A stretch of 64,000 nucleotides of DNA from JAKVBH01 sp049800955 (GCF_049800955.1 NZ_JBNAGA010000003.1:124001-188000); one strand, 5' to 3'; counted from the first letter of the stretch, positions 9,307 through 17,845 are shown. Numbers and translations: made by a program. Notes: a model not told the origin generated them from the letters alone.

Positions 9307-9705
9307 ATGTCATCCATATTGCTGCTTGAAGACGATGCCGGTCTTCGTTTCACTTTTTCCGCAGGCCTGGAAAGCGCCGGCCATGACGTCATTGCTTTAA
9401 GTAGCTGCAGTGAGGCGATCCAGGCTTTGAAGACCTTCAAGCCCGATGTTCTTGTTCTCGACCTTCTGATTGATGATGGCAGTTCTATCGAAGTAGCGAG
9501 CTTTGCAAATTATGCAGCGCCTGAGGCGGAAGTGGTTTATGTGACAGGCAGTGGCATGTTTCCGCGTGGTGAGTTGTTCAACATGGTGAACAACCTGCGC
9601 TGGGTGCTTCGCAAACCCATTCAGATTGCAGACCTGAACGATATGATTTCGCATGTGGCTCTGCGCCAGAGCGAGACGGCCTTGTCATTTGGGCAGGCGG
9701 GATAG
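9307..9705 (+). CDS. Single-domain response regulator, intact paralogue of the protein at 39193
   Basis: 132 residues, one receiver domain: LLLEDDAG with the acidic pair at 9-10, phospho-acceptor Asp52 in LVLDLLIDDG, Thr in VYVTGSG and Lys in VLRKPIQ. After the Asp it has an unusual stretch, SFANYAAPEAEVVYVTGSG followed by a phenylalanine-rich loop, shared with the degenerate receiver at 39193 but not with ordinary CheY proteins. It closes the sensory island, 105 bp after the PAS kinase, and likely receives phosphate from it. There is no output domain. Confidence 0.85.
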   Translation: MSSILLLEDDAGLRFTFSAGLESAGHDVIALSSCSEAIQALKTFKPDVLVLDLLIDDGSSIEVASFANYAAPEAEVVYVTGSGMFPRGELFNMVNNLRWVLRKPIQIADLNDMISHVALRQSETALSFGQAG

Positions 9706-9728
9706 CCCGCCGCGCGCGGGTCGCTTAC

Positions 9729-10748
9729 TCAATCGAGCCAGACTTTGCGCGCCTGCGATGCAGATGCGTAAATCGCCTCTTCAATCTCGATGACCCGCAG
9801 GTAGCTGCGCGCCGTGTTTTCGAGAGGTGTGCCTTCGTCCAGATGCCCTACGACATGGGTTTGCAAGGCGTGCACGCAATCTCCTCCAAATCCATCAAAA
9901 TCGGTCGGCGCCAGCACTTCCTGCGTCTGCTGCGCCCCAAACGACCGCAGCGTCAGCCGGCCATCACCGCTGATCGACAATGTGGCCTGCGTGCCTTCGA
10001 TCAACGCCTCTCCCATGGTGGCGCGCGCGTTTTGGGCGGCATGGTCGAGATGTCTGTTGCCATCAAAAATCGCGCGCGCGCCGTTTGCATGATCAAAGAC
10101 AATCACGCCTGCATCCTCACCGGCAATCGCAGGATTGAGCCGCCGGAGATCGGCGTAAACCGCCAAAGGCTCTCCCAGTAGAAAGCGAAAGGTGTCGATC
10201 CAGTGCACGGCCGTTTCATGCACAAGAAACCGCTCCATCTTCTGAAAGTAGGGCTGGCGCGCGAGATAGGCATCCGGCCCCTGACCATCGCCCGGACGCA
10301 GCCGGAAGGTGCACTGCATCACCTCGCCCAAAACCCCTGACGTCATGACCTCGAAGGCGCGGCGATACCAGGGCTGAAAGCGGATGTTCTCGTGGATCAC
10401 CAGCGTTACCCCTTGCGCCTCGGCCTCCGCCGTTACCTTGCGCGCCTCGTCCAGCGATGTGCAAAAGGGTTTTTGGCAAATCATTGTCCGGACGCCCGCG
10501 CGCATGGCAATCCGGATCGCATCGGCATGGGCGGCGGGGGGCAAGATGATGTCGAGCACATCGGGCCGCGTTGCCCGCAGCATGGCGCTGAGGTCATCAA
10601 AGGCGGGCGCGCCCGTGGCCTTGGCTTTGTCCAGATCCTGATCACAGGACCCCACCAGCGCAACCTGCGGCAGACGCGCCCAGCTCTGGTAGTGAAACTG
10701 AGCGAAATAACCAGCGCCCACACAGGCCACGCGCAATGGATCAGGCAT
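9729..10748 (-). CDS. Gfo/Idh/MocA-family oxidoreductase
   Basis: 339 residues. The N-terminal Rossmann fold starts RVACVGAGYFAQFHYQSW. CQKPFC at about 100 holds the lysine that is conserved in the family's EKP motif (here the Glu is Gln). The C-terminal alpha/beta half carries HETAVHWIDTFRFLLG, matching the family's catalytic/substrate region. Members oxidise or reduce sugars, inositols or sugar-like acids with NAD(P). No transporter or sugar operon lies beside it, so the substrate is open. It is transcribed toward the receiver gene and is divergent from the monooxygenase-like gene at 10828. Confidence 0.85.
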   Translation of the reverse strand: MPDPLRVACVGAGYFAQFHYQSWARLPQVALVGSCDQDLDKAKATGAPAFDDLSAMLRATRPDVLDIILPPAAHADAIRIAMRAGVRTMICQKPFCTSLDEARKVTAEAEAQGVTLVIHENIRFQPWYRRAFEVMTSGVLGEVMQCTFRLRPGDGQGPDAYLARQPYFQKMERFLVHETAVHWIDTFRFLLGEPLAVYADLRRLNPAIAGEDAGVIVFDHANGARAIFDGNRHLDHAAQNARATMGEALIEGTQATLSISGDGRLTLRSFGAQQTQEVLAPTDFDGFGGDCVHALQTHVVGHLDEGTPLENTARSYLRVIEIEEAIYASASQARKVWLD

Positions 10749-10763
10749 GTCGGAATTCTTTCT

Positions 10764-10796
10764 CTTACCTCAGGGCAGTGCGGTAAGGTATGCACT
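10764..10796. promoter_or_regulatory. Two interleaved inverted repeats in a divergent promoter
   Basis: CTTACC (10764-10769) pairs with GGTAAG (10782-10787), and AGTGC (10777-10781) pairs with GCACT (10792-10796). The arms overlap, so only one hairpin can form at a time. They lie between the oxidoreductase (start 10748, minus) and the gene at 10828 (plus), a natural place for an operator controlling both. No regulator gene is adjacent. Confidence 0.35.
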
Positions 10797-10827
10797 AACC
10801 AGAACACCGCGCAAGGGAGGGCCGGGC

Positions 10828-11106
10828 ATGTATGCAGTTGTTGTCACATTGAAAATTGAAGAAGGGCAGATGGAGCAGTTTTTGCCCCACATGATGGCCA
10901 ATGCGCGCGCGTCGCGCGAGACAGAGCCCGGATGCCAGCAATTCGACGTCTGCCGCGATGGCGACACCCTGTTTCTCTATGAGCTCTATGATGACCGAGC
11001 GGCGTTTGAAGCCCATATGCAGACCGCGCACTACCAAAAGATGGATGCTGCCGCGCATCTCATTGCCTCAAAAGAACTCCAGACCTATGCAGAGGTCCTG
11101 CGATGA
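10828..11106 (+). CDS. Putative quinol monooxygenase (ABM domain)
   Basis: 92 residues from the ATG at 10828, which has GGGAGG 7 bp ahead; the open frame extends upstream but without a ribosome site. MYAVVVTLKI, then NARASRETEPGCQQFDV and ELYDDRAAFEAHMQTAHYQ, are the marks of the dimeric ferredoxin-like antibiotic biosynthesis monooxygenase (YgiN) family, which act on quinols or aromatic rings without a cofactor. Many members have no known substrate. The stop overlaps the ATG of the next gene (ATGA at 11103), so translation of the two is probably coupled. Confidence 0.8.
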   Translation: MYAVVVTLKIEEGQMEQFLPHMMANARASRETEPGCQQFDVCRDGDTLFLYELYDDRAAFEAHMQTAHYQKMDAAAHLIASKELQTYAEVLR

Positions 11107-11900
11107 GCGATTGGCAGGTTCACGCCGTCAAATATGCCGATCGCAATGCACGGACCCGGGCTGACAGCTTTATCTTCGACGCCCACCACGACAGCCCGCA
11201 TCCAATGGATTACTACATCTGGGTTCTGCGCAATGGATCGCAGACGATCCTTGTGGATACGGGCTATGACACCGAAGAAGCCACGGCGCGGGATCGCCCG
11301 ATCCAGTTGGACCCACGAGACGCCTTGCGCCCGTTTGACATCCGGCCAGACGATGTCACCGATGTGATCGTCACGCATTTGCACTATGATCACGCGGGCG
11401 GTTTGCGTCTCTTTCCCAATGCGCATCTGCATCTGCAAACCGCGGAGATGGCTTACGCCACTGGCCCTTGCATGTGCCACGATACGTTGCGGATGCCCTT
11501 TACGGCCGGGCATGTCTGTGAGGCGGTCACGCGCCTTTATGCCGGAAAGCTGACCTTCTACGATGGCGACGGAGAGATCGCGGAGGGCGTCAGCGTGCAT
11601 TGCATCGGCGGCCATTCCCGTGGATTGCAGGCGGTGCGGGTGCGCACGCAAGCGGGCTGGCTCGTGCTCGCCTCGGATGCGGCGCATTACTATGAAAACC
11701 TCTGGCTGAAAAAGCCCTTTCCCATCGTGGTTGACCTGCAGGACATGCTGGATGGCTACGGCAGGCTCGAGCGCTTGGCCAGCACACGCGCGCTTATCGT
11801 GCCGGGCCATGATCCTCAAGTGCGTGATGTCTTTGTGCAGGATCTGGCCCCGCATATTGTACGGCTTGATGTGGGGCCGCAAAAGGCGATTGAGCTCTAG
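11103..11900 (+). CDS. Metallo-beta-lactamase-fold hydrolase, N-acyl homoserine lactonase-like
   Basis: 265 residues. The dinuclear zinc site is complete: HLHYDH at 92-97, His171 in GGHSRG, Asp192 in SDAAHYY and His236 in VPGHDP. A tyrosine just after Asp192 fits the AiiA-type lactonase layout. The family includes quorum-quenching AHL lactonases and other ring-opening hydrolases; the substrate here is inferred only from these motifs. There is no signal peptide, so it is cytoplasmic. It overlaps the ABM monooxygenase by 4 bp, suggesting a two-step oxidation and hydrolysis of a cyclic or aromatic compound as an alternative to quorum quenching. It converges on the helicase, with 2 bp between stops. 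Confidence 0.75.
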   Translation: MSDWQVHAVKYADRNARTRADSFIFDAHHDSPHPMDYYIWVLRNGSQTILVDTGYDTEEATARDRPIQLDPRDALRPFDIRPDDVTDVIVTHLHYDHAGGLRLFPNAHLHLQTAEMAYATGPCMCHDTLRMPFTAGHVCEAVTRLYAGKLTFYDGDGEIAEGVSVHCIGGHSRGLQAVRVRTQAGWLVLASDAAHYYENLWLKKPFPIVVDLQDMLDGYGRLERLASTRALIVPGHDPQVRDVFVQDLAPHIVRLDVGPQKAIEL

Positions 11901-11902
11901 GT

Positions 11903-14317
11903 TCAGGAGCACTCGAGCGTACTGAGCCCGGCTTCGGCCATGAGGCTTTGGGCCTCCTCTGCCAGAAGCCGCTCGTCTGCAATCCCGTTGACCGGGACCC
12001 GGCCTGGCTCCAGAAACAGCGGCGCAGCAAGAGGCGTCACACGGGTGAGGCGCAAGAGATCGACCCGGCCGGAAATGCGCTGCGCCAGATCGCGGATACG
12101 ATCAAAATCCACGAGCCCGCGCATGGCCTCGGATCGTGTGATCTGGAGCAGCACGTGGTCGGGGTCATATTTGATGAGCGTGTCATAGAGAATGTCAGAG
12201 CTGAACGTGGCCTGCCGTCCTGATTTGCGCTGCGCGCCGGTGTTGCGCTGAATGAGCCCGGCGATGGTGGCCGAGGCGCGAAAGGTGCGCTTCATGACGG
12301 CATTGCCCGCAAGCCATGTGTCCAGCCCCTGCTCAAGGGCCGCGAGATCAAAAAGCGGCGCGGGGTCTGTAAGTGGCTCCAGCCCCCAGATAAGCGTCGC
12401 ATAATCGGTCGAGACAAATCCCATCGGCGCCAGCCCCATCTCCTCCATCCGCTTGGAGAGGATCAACCCCAGCGTCTGCTGCGCATTGCGCCCGGCAAAC
12501 CCATAGATGCAGGCATGCTCGCGCCCGTCATGGGGGAAGCTCTCGATCAACAGGCGACCGGGCTCAGGCAGCCGCGAGACACGGCGCTGCAAATGCAGCC
12601 ATTCGCGCGTGTGCTCGGGCAGCGCGGGCCAATCGGGCTGTTGAAACATCGTCAGGATACGTTGACTGAGTTCCGTGGATGTTGCGAATTTGGTCCCCAT
12701 GAAAGTGGCAATCTTGGGCTTCTTGGCGGCATTGCGCGTGACTTCCACAGTCATCTCGCGCAGCCCCTCGTAGCGCACGATCTGCCCGCCTATGAGAAAG
12801 GTGTCGCCGGGTGTGAGCGAGGCGGCAAAGCCTTCCTCCACCTCGCCCAATGGCTTGCCGCGCCCGCGCATGCGGACCTTGAGCGTATCGGTGTCTTGAA
12901 TGGTCCCGATGTTCATCCGGATGAGCCGCGCCGCGCGAGGGTCGCGCAATTCCCAAAGCCCATCGTCACGCTGGCGCAGCCGCTGCCACTGATCATAGGC
13001 GCGCAGGGCATAGCCGCCGGTTGCGCAAAACGAGAGGCAATCGTCAAAGGCCTCCCGGCTCAGATTGGCATAGGCCCCCACCGTGCGAAACTCATCGTAA
13101 AGCGCATCGGCGTGAAACGGGCCCGCGCAGGCTGTGATCAGGATATGCTGACACAGCACATCGCGCGGCCCGGGCCCGCGCGCCTCGCCGTCGAGGGTCT
13201 GCGCCTTGACAGCTGCAAGCGCGGCCTGACATTCGACAATTTCAAAGCGGTTGGCCGGCACAAGCCGCGCTTTGGACGGGGCGTTGTAGCGGTGATTGGC
13301 CCGGCCAATCCGCTGCACCAGGCGTTTGACGTTCTTGGGCGCGCCCACCTGAATAACGAGATCCACATCCCCCCAATCGATCCCGAGATCAAGCGAACCC
13401 GTGCAGACAACCGCGCGCAAAGCCCCGTTGACCATCGCGGCCTCAACCTTCTCGCGCTGCTGCCGATCAAGGCTGCCGTGATGTATGCCGATGGGCAGGG
13501 CCTCTTCATTGGCCAGCCAAAGGTTGTGAAAAAACAACTCCGCCTGCGCGCGTGTGTTGTGAAAAATCAAAGTGGTTTTATGGGCCCGCACCGCCTCAAG
13601 AACCGCAGGAATTGCGTAGGCCGCGCCGCCTCCCGCCCACGGGGGCGCCTCATCAACGGCCAGCATGTCAATATCAGGCGCAGGGCCGGGGTCCGCAGTG
13701 AGAATTGGGCAGGGATCAGGATGGCGCGCCATCAAATGGGCGATCGCGTCAGGATCATCCACTGTGGCGGAGAGGCCCACACGCCGCAGGTCGGGACAAA
13801 ACCGCTGCAACCGCGCAAGCGACAGAAACAGCTGATCCCCCCGCTTGCTTTCAGCCAAAGCATGGATCTCGTCAATCACCACACGCTTGAGCCCCGCAAA
13901 CATGCGCGGCGCATCTTCATACGACGTGAGCAACGCCAGACTTTCCGGCGTCGTCAGAAGGATATGCGGTGGATCGGCGCGCTGCCTGCGTTTTTGCGTG
14001 TATGACGTATCGCCCGTCCGATCCTCGATCCGTATGGGCAAGCCTGCTTCCTCAACCGGGCGTCGCAAATTTCGCTTGATATCAGCAGCCAGCGCCTTGA
14101 GCGGAGAGACGTAAAGCGTATGCAGCCCCGCATGTGAGCCGTCCGCCAATTCCGCCAGAGTGGGCAAAAACCCCGCAAGCGTCTTGCCGCCCCCCGTTGG
14201 CGCAATGAGCAAAAGCGCAGGCAGATGCGCGCGCGCCAACATCTCTTGCTGATGAGGGTGAACCTGCCAGCCTTGCGCCGCAAACCAGGTTTTCAAAGAC
14301 TGAGGTAATGCCGTCAT
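11903..14317 (-). CDS. Lhr-type DEXH-box helicase, ligase-associated DNA repair family
   Basis: About 804 residues from the ATG at 14317 (MTALPQSLKTWFA). The frame reaches back to 14350, but that extension has no ribosome site and the family begins like this. Motifs in order: Walker A APTGGGKTLAG, DEIHAL (DEXH), SATVDDP (motif III), HHGSLDRQQRE, GSLDLGIDWGDVD and QRIGRANHR (motif VI), then the Lhr winged-helix and C-terminal domain. Such helicases usually lie with an ATP-dependent ligase, a beta-CASP exonuclease and a phosphoesterase; none is next to it here. It is expected to work in DNA damage repair in the cytoplasm. Confidence 0.88.
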   Translation of the reverse strand: MTALPQSLKTWFAAQGWQVHPHQQEMLARAHLPALLLIAPTGGGKTLAGFLPTLAELADGSHAGLHTLYVSPLKALAADIKRNLRRPVEEAGLPIRIEDRTGDTSYTQKRRQRADPPHILLTTPESLALLTSYEDAPRMFAGLKRVVIDEIHALAESKRGDQLFLSLARLQRFCPDLRRVGLSATVDDPDAIAHLMARHPDPCPILTADPGPAPDIDMLAVDEAPPWAGGGAAYAIPAVLEAVRAHKTTLIFHNTRAQAELFFHNLWLANEEALPIGIHHGSLDRQQREKVEAAMVNGALRAVVCTGSLDLGIDWGDVDLVIQVGAPKNVKRLVQRIGRANHRYNAPSKARLVPANRFEIVECQAALAAVKAQTLDGEARGPGPRDVLCQHILITACAGPFHADALYDEFRTVGAYANLSREAFDDCLSFCATGGYALRAYDQWQRLRQRDDGLWELRDPRAARLIRMNIGTIQDTDTLKVRMRGRGKPLGEVEEGFAASLTPGDTFLIGGQIVRYEGLREMTVEVTRNAAKKPKIATFMGTKFATSTELSQRILTMFQQPDWPALPEHTREWLHLQRRVSRLPEPGRLLIESFPHDGREHACIYGFAGRNAQQTLGLILSKRMEEMGLAPMGFVSTDYATLIWGLEPLTDPAPLFDLAALEQGLDTWLAGNAVMKRTFRASATIAGLIQRNTGAQRKSGRQATFSSDILYDTLIKYDPDHVLLQITRSEAMRGLVDFDRIRDLAQRISGRVDLLRLTRVTPLAAPLFLEPGRVPVNGIADERLLAEEAQSLMAEAGLSTLECS

Positions 14318-14353
14318 GCCAGCGCAGCATAGGGCGTGCGCGCAGACCATCCA

Positions 14354-14470
14354 GTCTTCTTTTGCCTCAAAATACCTCGGGGAGGCGCAAACTTGTTTGC
14401 GCCCGGGGCAGCGCCCCGAACGGCCCCGCCGCCAAAGGCGGGGCTTAAAGAGGCGCGGGCGAAAGCCCGC
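14354..14470 (-). repeat. Copy A of the hairpin plus GGTATTT intergenic repeat
   Basis: Reading minus: hairpins GCGGGC-GAAA-GCCCGC (14455-14470), CCCCGCC-N6-GGCGGGG (14424-14443), GGGGC-N3-GCCCC (14405-14417) and GCGCAAAC-TT-GTTTGCGC (14385-14402), then the core CCGAGGTATTTTGAGGCAAA ending in AGAAG (14356-14380). The hairpin-core order matches copies B, C and D. It lies between the AAA ATPase stop and the helicase start, with the core nearer the helicase. Confidence 0.75.
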
Positions 14471-14479
14471 ACATTGGGA

Positions 14480-15790
14480 TCACTTCACGATGGTTTCGTC
14501 CTTTACGAACATATTGGCCCAGGCGCGGTCCACCAGATCGGGGCGCATCTGCGGTGGGATGCCTTCAAAAGCGCAGATCGACAGGATTTGATCGATCAGG
14601 AACACGGGCTGGTAGTTCGCGTAGATATTCTTGATCGTCGGGTATTTGGTCTGCAACAGATGCACGAGGCTCGCCTCATCCAGCGGCAGGCCCTTTTTCT
14701 TGGCCACCATGGCAAAGATCTTCAGGAAGCCTTCCTGATCGGGGCCATCAATCTTGATCTTGAAGAAAATCCGGCGCAGGGCGGCCTGGTCAAAAATCTC
14801 GTTGGGGTGGAAGTTGGTGGAAAAGATCACCAGCGTGTCGAAGGGCACCTCGAACTTTTCCCCAGATTGCAGCGCAAGGATATCGCGGCCCTCTTCGAGA
14901 GGCACAATCCAGCGGTTGACCAGCGCTTGCGGCGGTTCTTCCTGACGGCCGAGGTCGTCCACGATGAAAATGCCGCCGGTCGATTTGAGCTGCAACGGTG
15001 CCTGATAGGTGCGCGCAGTGGGGTTGTAGACAAGATCGAGCATTTTGAGAGACAGCTCACCCCCCGTCACAACCGTGGGGCGGACGCATTTGACATAGCG
15101 CGTGTCATAGCGATTGGCGGTGCGGCGCAGGGAGTTCGGGTCATCCACCTCCGCCTCCGCTTCCGAATGCACGATGGGGTCATAGACCGTGATCACCTGA
15201 CCGGCATATTCAATCGCGCGCGGGACGTAGATCTTGTCGCCCATGGCATTGCGGATCCCGTTGGAGATCGAAGACTTCCCGTTGCCGGGCGGGCCATACA
15301 TCAAGACAGAGCGTCCCGCAGATACCGCAGGGCCCAGCTGATCCATCAAAGTGGGCGGCAGGATCAGGTCGCCCATGGCGCCTGTCAGCTGATCCCGATT
15401 GATCTGAATATTGCGGATCGATTGGCGCTTGATCTGTTCGCGATAGACATCGAGCGGCACAGGCATTGCACCATAGTATTCGGATTGCGCAAGCGCATCG
15501 AGGGCGCGTTGTTTGCCAGCGTCTGTGAGCTGATAGCCCATCTCGTTGCCAGCATTGGCATTGAGCGTCCCTGTGGCCTCAAGCAAGCGTTGAGAGCGGG
15601 CCAGATCGACGAGCTCTTGCGTGACCGGCACTGGCAGACAGATCGCCTCGGCCAGATGCGTGACCATATCGAGGTTCTTGCGAAACATCGTCTTGAGCAG
15701 GATATCCCGCATCATGACCATGGAAAGTTGCATCTCCTCCAGCCGCTTGGGGGCAGGGGGGGCCATGACATTTCCGGTTTGCATATTCAT
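14480..15790 (-). CDS. AAA-family ATPase associated with the Tad pilus cluster
   Basis: 436 residues. An N-terminal winged-helix-like region (to about 130) is followed by an AAA module with Walker A YGPPGNGKSS, Walker B GIFIVDDLG, sensor 1 VIFSTNFHP and an arginine-finger-like ALRRIFFKI. It is the last gene on the strand of the Tad locus, 63 bp after the prepilin peptidase, and homologues occupy this place in other Rhodobacteraceae as I recall. Its role in pilus work is inferred from position only; unlike TadA it has no secretion-ATPase motifs. It is not MoxR, GspE or PilB type. Confidence 0.75.
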   Translation of the reverse strand: MNMQTGNVMAPPAPKRLEEMQLSMVMMRDILLKTMFRKNLDMVTHLAEAICLPVPVTQELVDLARSQRLLEATGTLNANAGNEMGYQLTDAGKQRALDALAQSEYYGAMPVPLDVYREQIKRQSIRNIQINRDQLTGAMGDLILPPTLMDQLGPAVSAGRSVLMYGPPGNGKSSISNGIRNAMGDKIYVPRAIEYAGQVITVYDPIVHSEAEAEVDDPNSLRRTANRYDTRYVKCVRPTVVTGGELSLKMLDLVYNPTARTYQAPLQLKSTGGIFIVDDLGRQEEPPQALVNRWIVPLEEGRDILALQSGEKFEVPFDTLVIFSTNFHPNEIFDQAALRRIFFKIKIDGPDQEGFLKIFAMVAKKKGLPLDEASLVHLLQTKYPTIKNIYANYQPVFLIDQILSICAFEGIPPQMRPDLVDRAWANMFVKDETIVK

Positions 15791-15853
15791 GGAAGGGTAA
15801 ACTCCGTCAGATCACGCGCATGATCGCGACAAGAGCTTAACAATCAGGGTTCT

Positions 15854-16363
15854 CTATGACGGCACCGCGCCAAAAATGAGGCCAAGCAAGAGGTAGAGTG
15901 CCAAAGCGGGGCCAAGGGCCAGCCCCATCGGGAAATCCGAGCCGGTTTCCCAGCTTTTCCAATCCGGTGCGAGGTTGCGCAGGCCGGTGTGTTTGGCGAT
16001 GCGGTGGGTGGCGAAGGCCGCAAGGATTGTTGCCGCCAGAAGCAGCAAGACGATGACCAGATCGCCCAGGGCAATAAACGGCGCGGCCGCCGCGGCAAAC
16101 TTGGCATCGCCCGCGCCCACAGCGCCCGCGGCATTCATCACCATGCCCGCCACGAGGATCGCGGCAAAATGGCTCCACCGCCAGGCCCAATCCATGAAGG
16201 GCAGGGCAATGAGGCCAACGCCAAAGAACACGATGAGCAACGCGAGCACGGCCTTGTTCGGGATGATCATCCCGCGGCAGTCAGACCACGCCACGTAAAG
16301 ACAGATGGGCAGGACGAAAGGCGCAAACCATGCGGCCTCCCAAACCGTCAGACCAAGCACCAT
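15854..16363 (-). CDS. tadV: Prepilin peptidase of the Tad system (TadV/CpaA, A24 family)
   Basis: 169 residues, a polytopic membrane protein with about five hydrophobic segments. The two catalytic aspartates of the A24 family are in place: Asp in YVAWSDCRGMIIPN and Asp in GAVGAGDAKF (the GxGD motif). It cleaves Flp prepilins after the conserved glycine. The ATG at 16363 is 5 bp after the stop of the TPR gene, which fits a single transcript; the frame is open much further upstream, but only as a shadow of that gene. Length is normal for CpaA-type peptidases, which lack the methyltransferase domain of PilD. Confidence 0.9.
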   Translation of the reverse strand: MVLGLTVWEAAWFAPFVLPICLYVAWSDCRGMIIPNKAVLALLIVFFGVGLIALPFMDWAWRWSHFAAILVAGMVMNAAGAVGAGDAKFAAAAAPFIALGDLVIVLLLLAATILAAFATHRIAKHTGLRNLAPDWKSWETGSDFPMGLALGPALALYLLLGLIFGAVPS

Positions 16364-16368
16364 GGCGC

Positions 16369-17226
16369 TTAGTTCGTCACGTTGTTTTCGAGCGCATCCA
16401 GAGACCGGACAGCGGCTTCGAAATATTGCGGATGGCTGTCGATGGCATCGCGGAACAGGCCTTTGCCGGTTTCCACGTCCCCGCGTTTGATTGCGGCCAG
16501 CCCCAGTGTGTGCAGCAGGTTGGCACGTTCCTCCTGGCTCATGGGCACAACGGGCAATTGGTAATTGCCTTGCGCGCCACGCGCGAGGGCGAGGTTGTTC
16601 TTGGCGGTAAAGAGCGTGTCGTCCTGACGGATGGCATCCAGGAAGAGCCGTTCTGCCCCGTCGAAATCGCCCCGGGTGAGCTTGGAATAGCCCCAGTTGT
16701 TCATGACGCTCGCAGGCGTTGTCGTCAGGCCAACGGCGGTCTCGTAGAAGCTGTCGGCGCGTTTCCATTCCTTGTTGCTGTCTGCAACCATGGCCTCCAG
16801 ACGGTAGCGCTTGTAGGTCTCATGGGTGGGCGGGATTGCATCCAGGACAGTCTCGGCGGCCTCCCACTGGCTGTCGCGCAGAAGGGCATCGGCCAGTTGA
16901 ACGGAATCCGCAGGCGTTGCGTCATCCATTTCAGTGATCTTGCGCCAGACGGGTACGGCTTCGGTCACCCGTTTGGCGCGAATGAGCGACGCGGCAAGGC
17001 CGCGATGCAGGTCGATCCGGTCGGGATTGTCCGCAGTGGCGCGCTGAAAATAGGACACGGCCTCGTTGGGGTCGGCCACTGTCAGCATCACATCGTTGAG
17101 ATCGGTCTCATCGACAACATTGAGGTTGGAGAGTTTGCGATCAACGGCGTTCTTGTCGATCTCGCCGCATGCCGTCAGGCCCAGCACAGTGGCAAGGCCC
17201 AAGCCAATAACGAGTGGATGGCGCAT
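16369..17226 (-). CDS. TPR lipoprotein of the Tad cluster (TadD-like, second copy)
   Basis: 285 residues with a lipoprotein signal (lipobox LTAC, Cys at about residue 20), then tandem TPR-like helices from about 55 on (NEAVSYFQRATADNPDRIDLH, with later repeats NWGYSKLTRGDFDGAERLFLDAI and HTLGLAAIKRGDVETGKGLF). TadD is the outer-membrane pilotin that helps the secretin form. Having two TPR lipoproteins in a row is common in Rhodobacterales Tad loci. It lies 43 bp after the first TPR gene and 5 bp before the prepilin peptidase. Confidence 0.82.
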   Translation of the reverse strand: MRHPLVIGLGLATVLGLTACGEIDKNAVDRKLSNLNVVDETDLNDVMLTVADPNEAVSYFQRATADNPDRIDLHRGLAASLIRAKRVTEAVPVWRKITEMDDATPADSVQLADALLRDSQWEAAETVLDAIPPTHETYKRYRLEAMVADSNKEWKRADSFYETAVGLTTTPASVMNNWGYSKLTRGDFDGAERLFLDAIRQDDTLFTAKNNLALARGAQGNYQLPVVPMSQEERANLLHTLGLAAIKRGDVETGKGLFRDAIDSHPQYFEAAVRSLDALENNVTN

Positions 17227-17269
17227 GTTTTGCGTCCTTTTACTGCTCTGCCTCGGTTCAGATGTCGGT

Positions 17270-17845
17270 CTAGTTTGCGCGCCGGATCAGGTAATCCGAC
17301 GTACCACGCCGCACCAGTTTGAACTCTTGTTCTTGCTCGTCACCGTATTCAATCTTTTCCATTTTTGCGAGCGCCAAACGTAAATTGTCCCGGATTGAGT
17401 CATTTTCGCCATTCGACAGCGCGAAGGCGCGGCGCAAAATTTGCTCAGCCTCTGCATTTTTGCCCCGTTCCATCAAAACAACGCCGAGATTGTTCCAGAC
17501 CTCAGGCCAGGCATCTTCGGCCTTTACGGCACGACGCAGGAGCTGCTCGGATTGGTTCAGGCGGCCCAGGGCCAGGTTGGCTGATCCAAGCGAGGACAGG
17601 ACTTCCGCGTCATCCAATCCGCGCTGAGCGGCGGCGCGGTTGAACGCACCCAGCGCCAGCTCCGCCTCTCCGGAGGCCAGCAACCTGTGGCCCACCAGCA
17701 GCTGATCGACCTGTTCTCCGCGTCGGTCGACTTCCGGTGCGAAGGGGCCACGTTGGGTTGTGGACAGGCTGCCCGTGTCACAGGCAGCCAGAAACGTCAG
17801 GGTCAGACAGACAAGTCCAATCGGCTTGTACATGGCGGGGCTCAT
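17270..17845 (-). CDS. tadD: TPR lipoprotein of the Tad cluster (TadD-like, first copy)
   Basis: 191 residues. Lipobox FLAAC (Cys about 22), then TPR repeats such as AELALGAFNRAAAQRGLDDA, SLGSANLALGRLNQSEQLL and WNNLGVVLMERGKNAEAEQIL. A second ATG at 17833 is possible, shortening the signal peptide by four residues. TadD acts at the outer membrane in secretin assembly. It follows tadC by 40 bp on the same strand. The C-terminal tail (EFKLVRRGTSDYLIRRAN) is charged and not part of the repeats. Confidence 0.83.
   Translation of the reverse strand: MSPAMYKPIGLVCLTLTFLAACDTGSLSTTQRGPFAPEVDRRGEQVDQLLVGHRLLASGEAELALGAFNRAAAQRGLDDAEVLSSLGSANLALGRLNQSEQLLRRAVKAEDAWPEVWNNLGVVLMERGKNAEAEQILRRAFALSNGENDSIRDNLRLALAKMEKIEYGDEQEQEFKLVRRGTSDYLIRRAN

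Noticed and set aside
12515..14005. 496-codon plus-strand frame inside the helicase gene
   Set aside because: Antisense shadow; the minus-strand product has all helicase motifs.
14336..15823. 495-codon plus-strand frame over the AAA ATPase gene
   Set aside because: Antisense shadow; the ATPase on the minus strand has Walker A and B.
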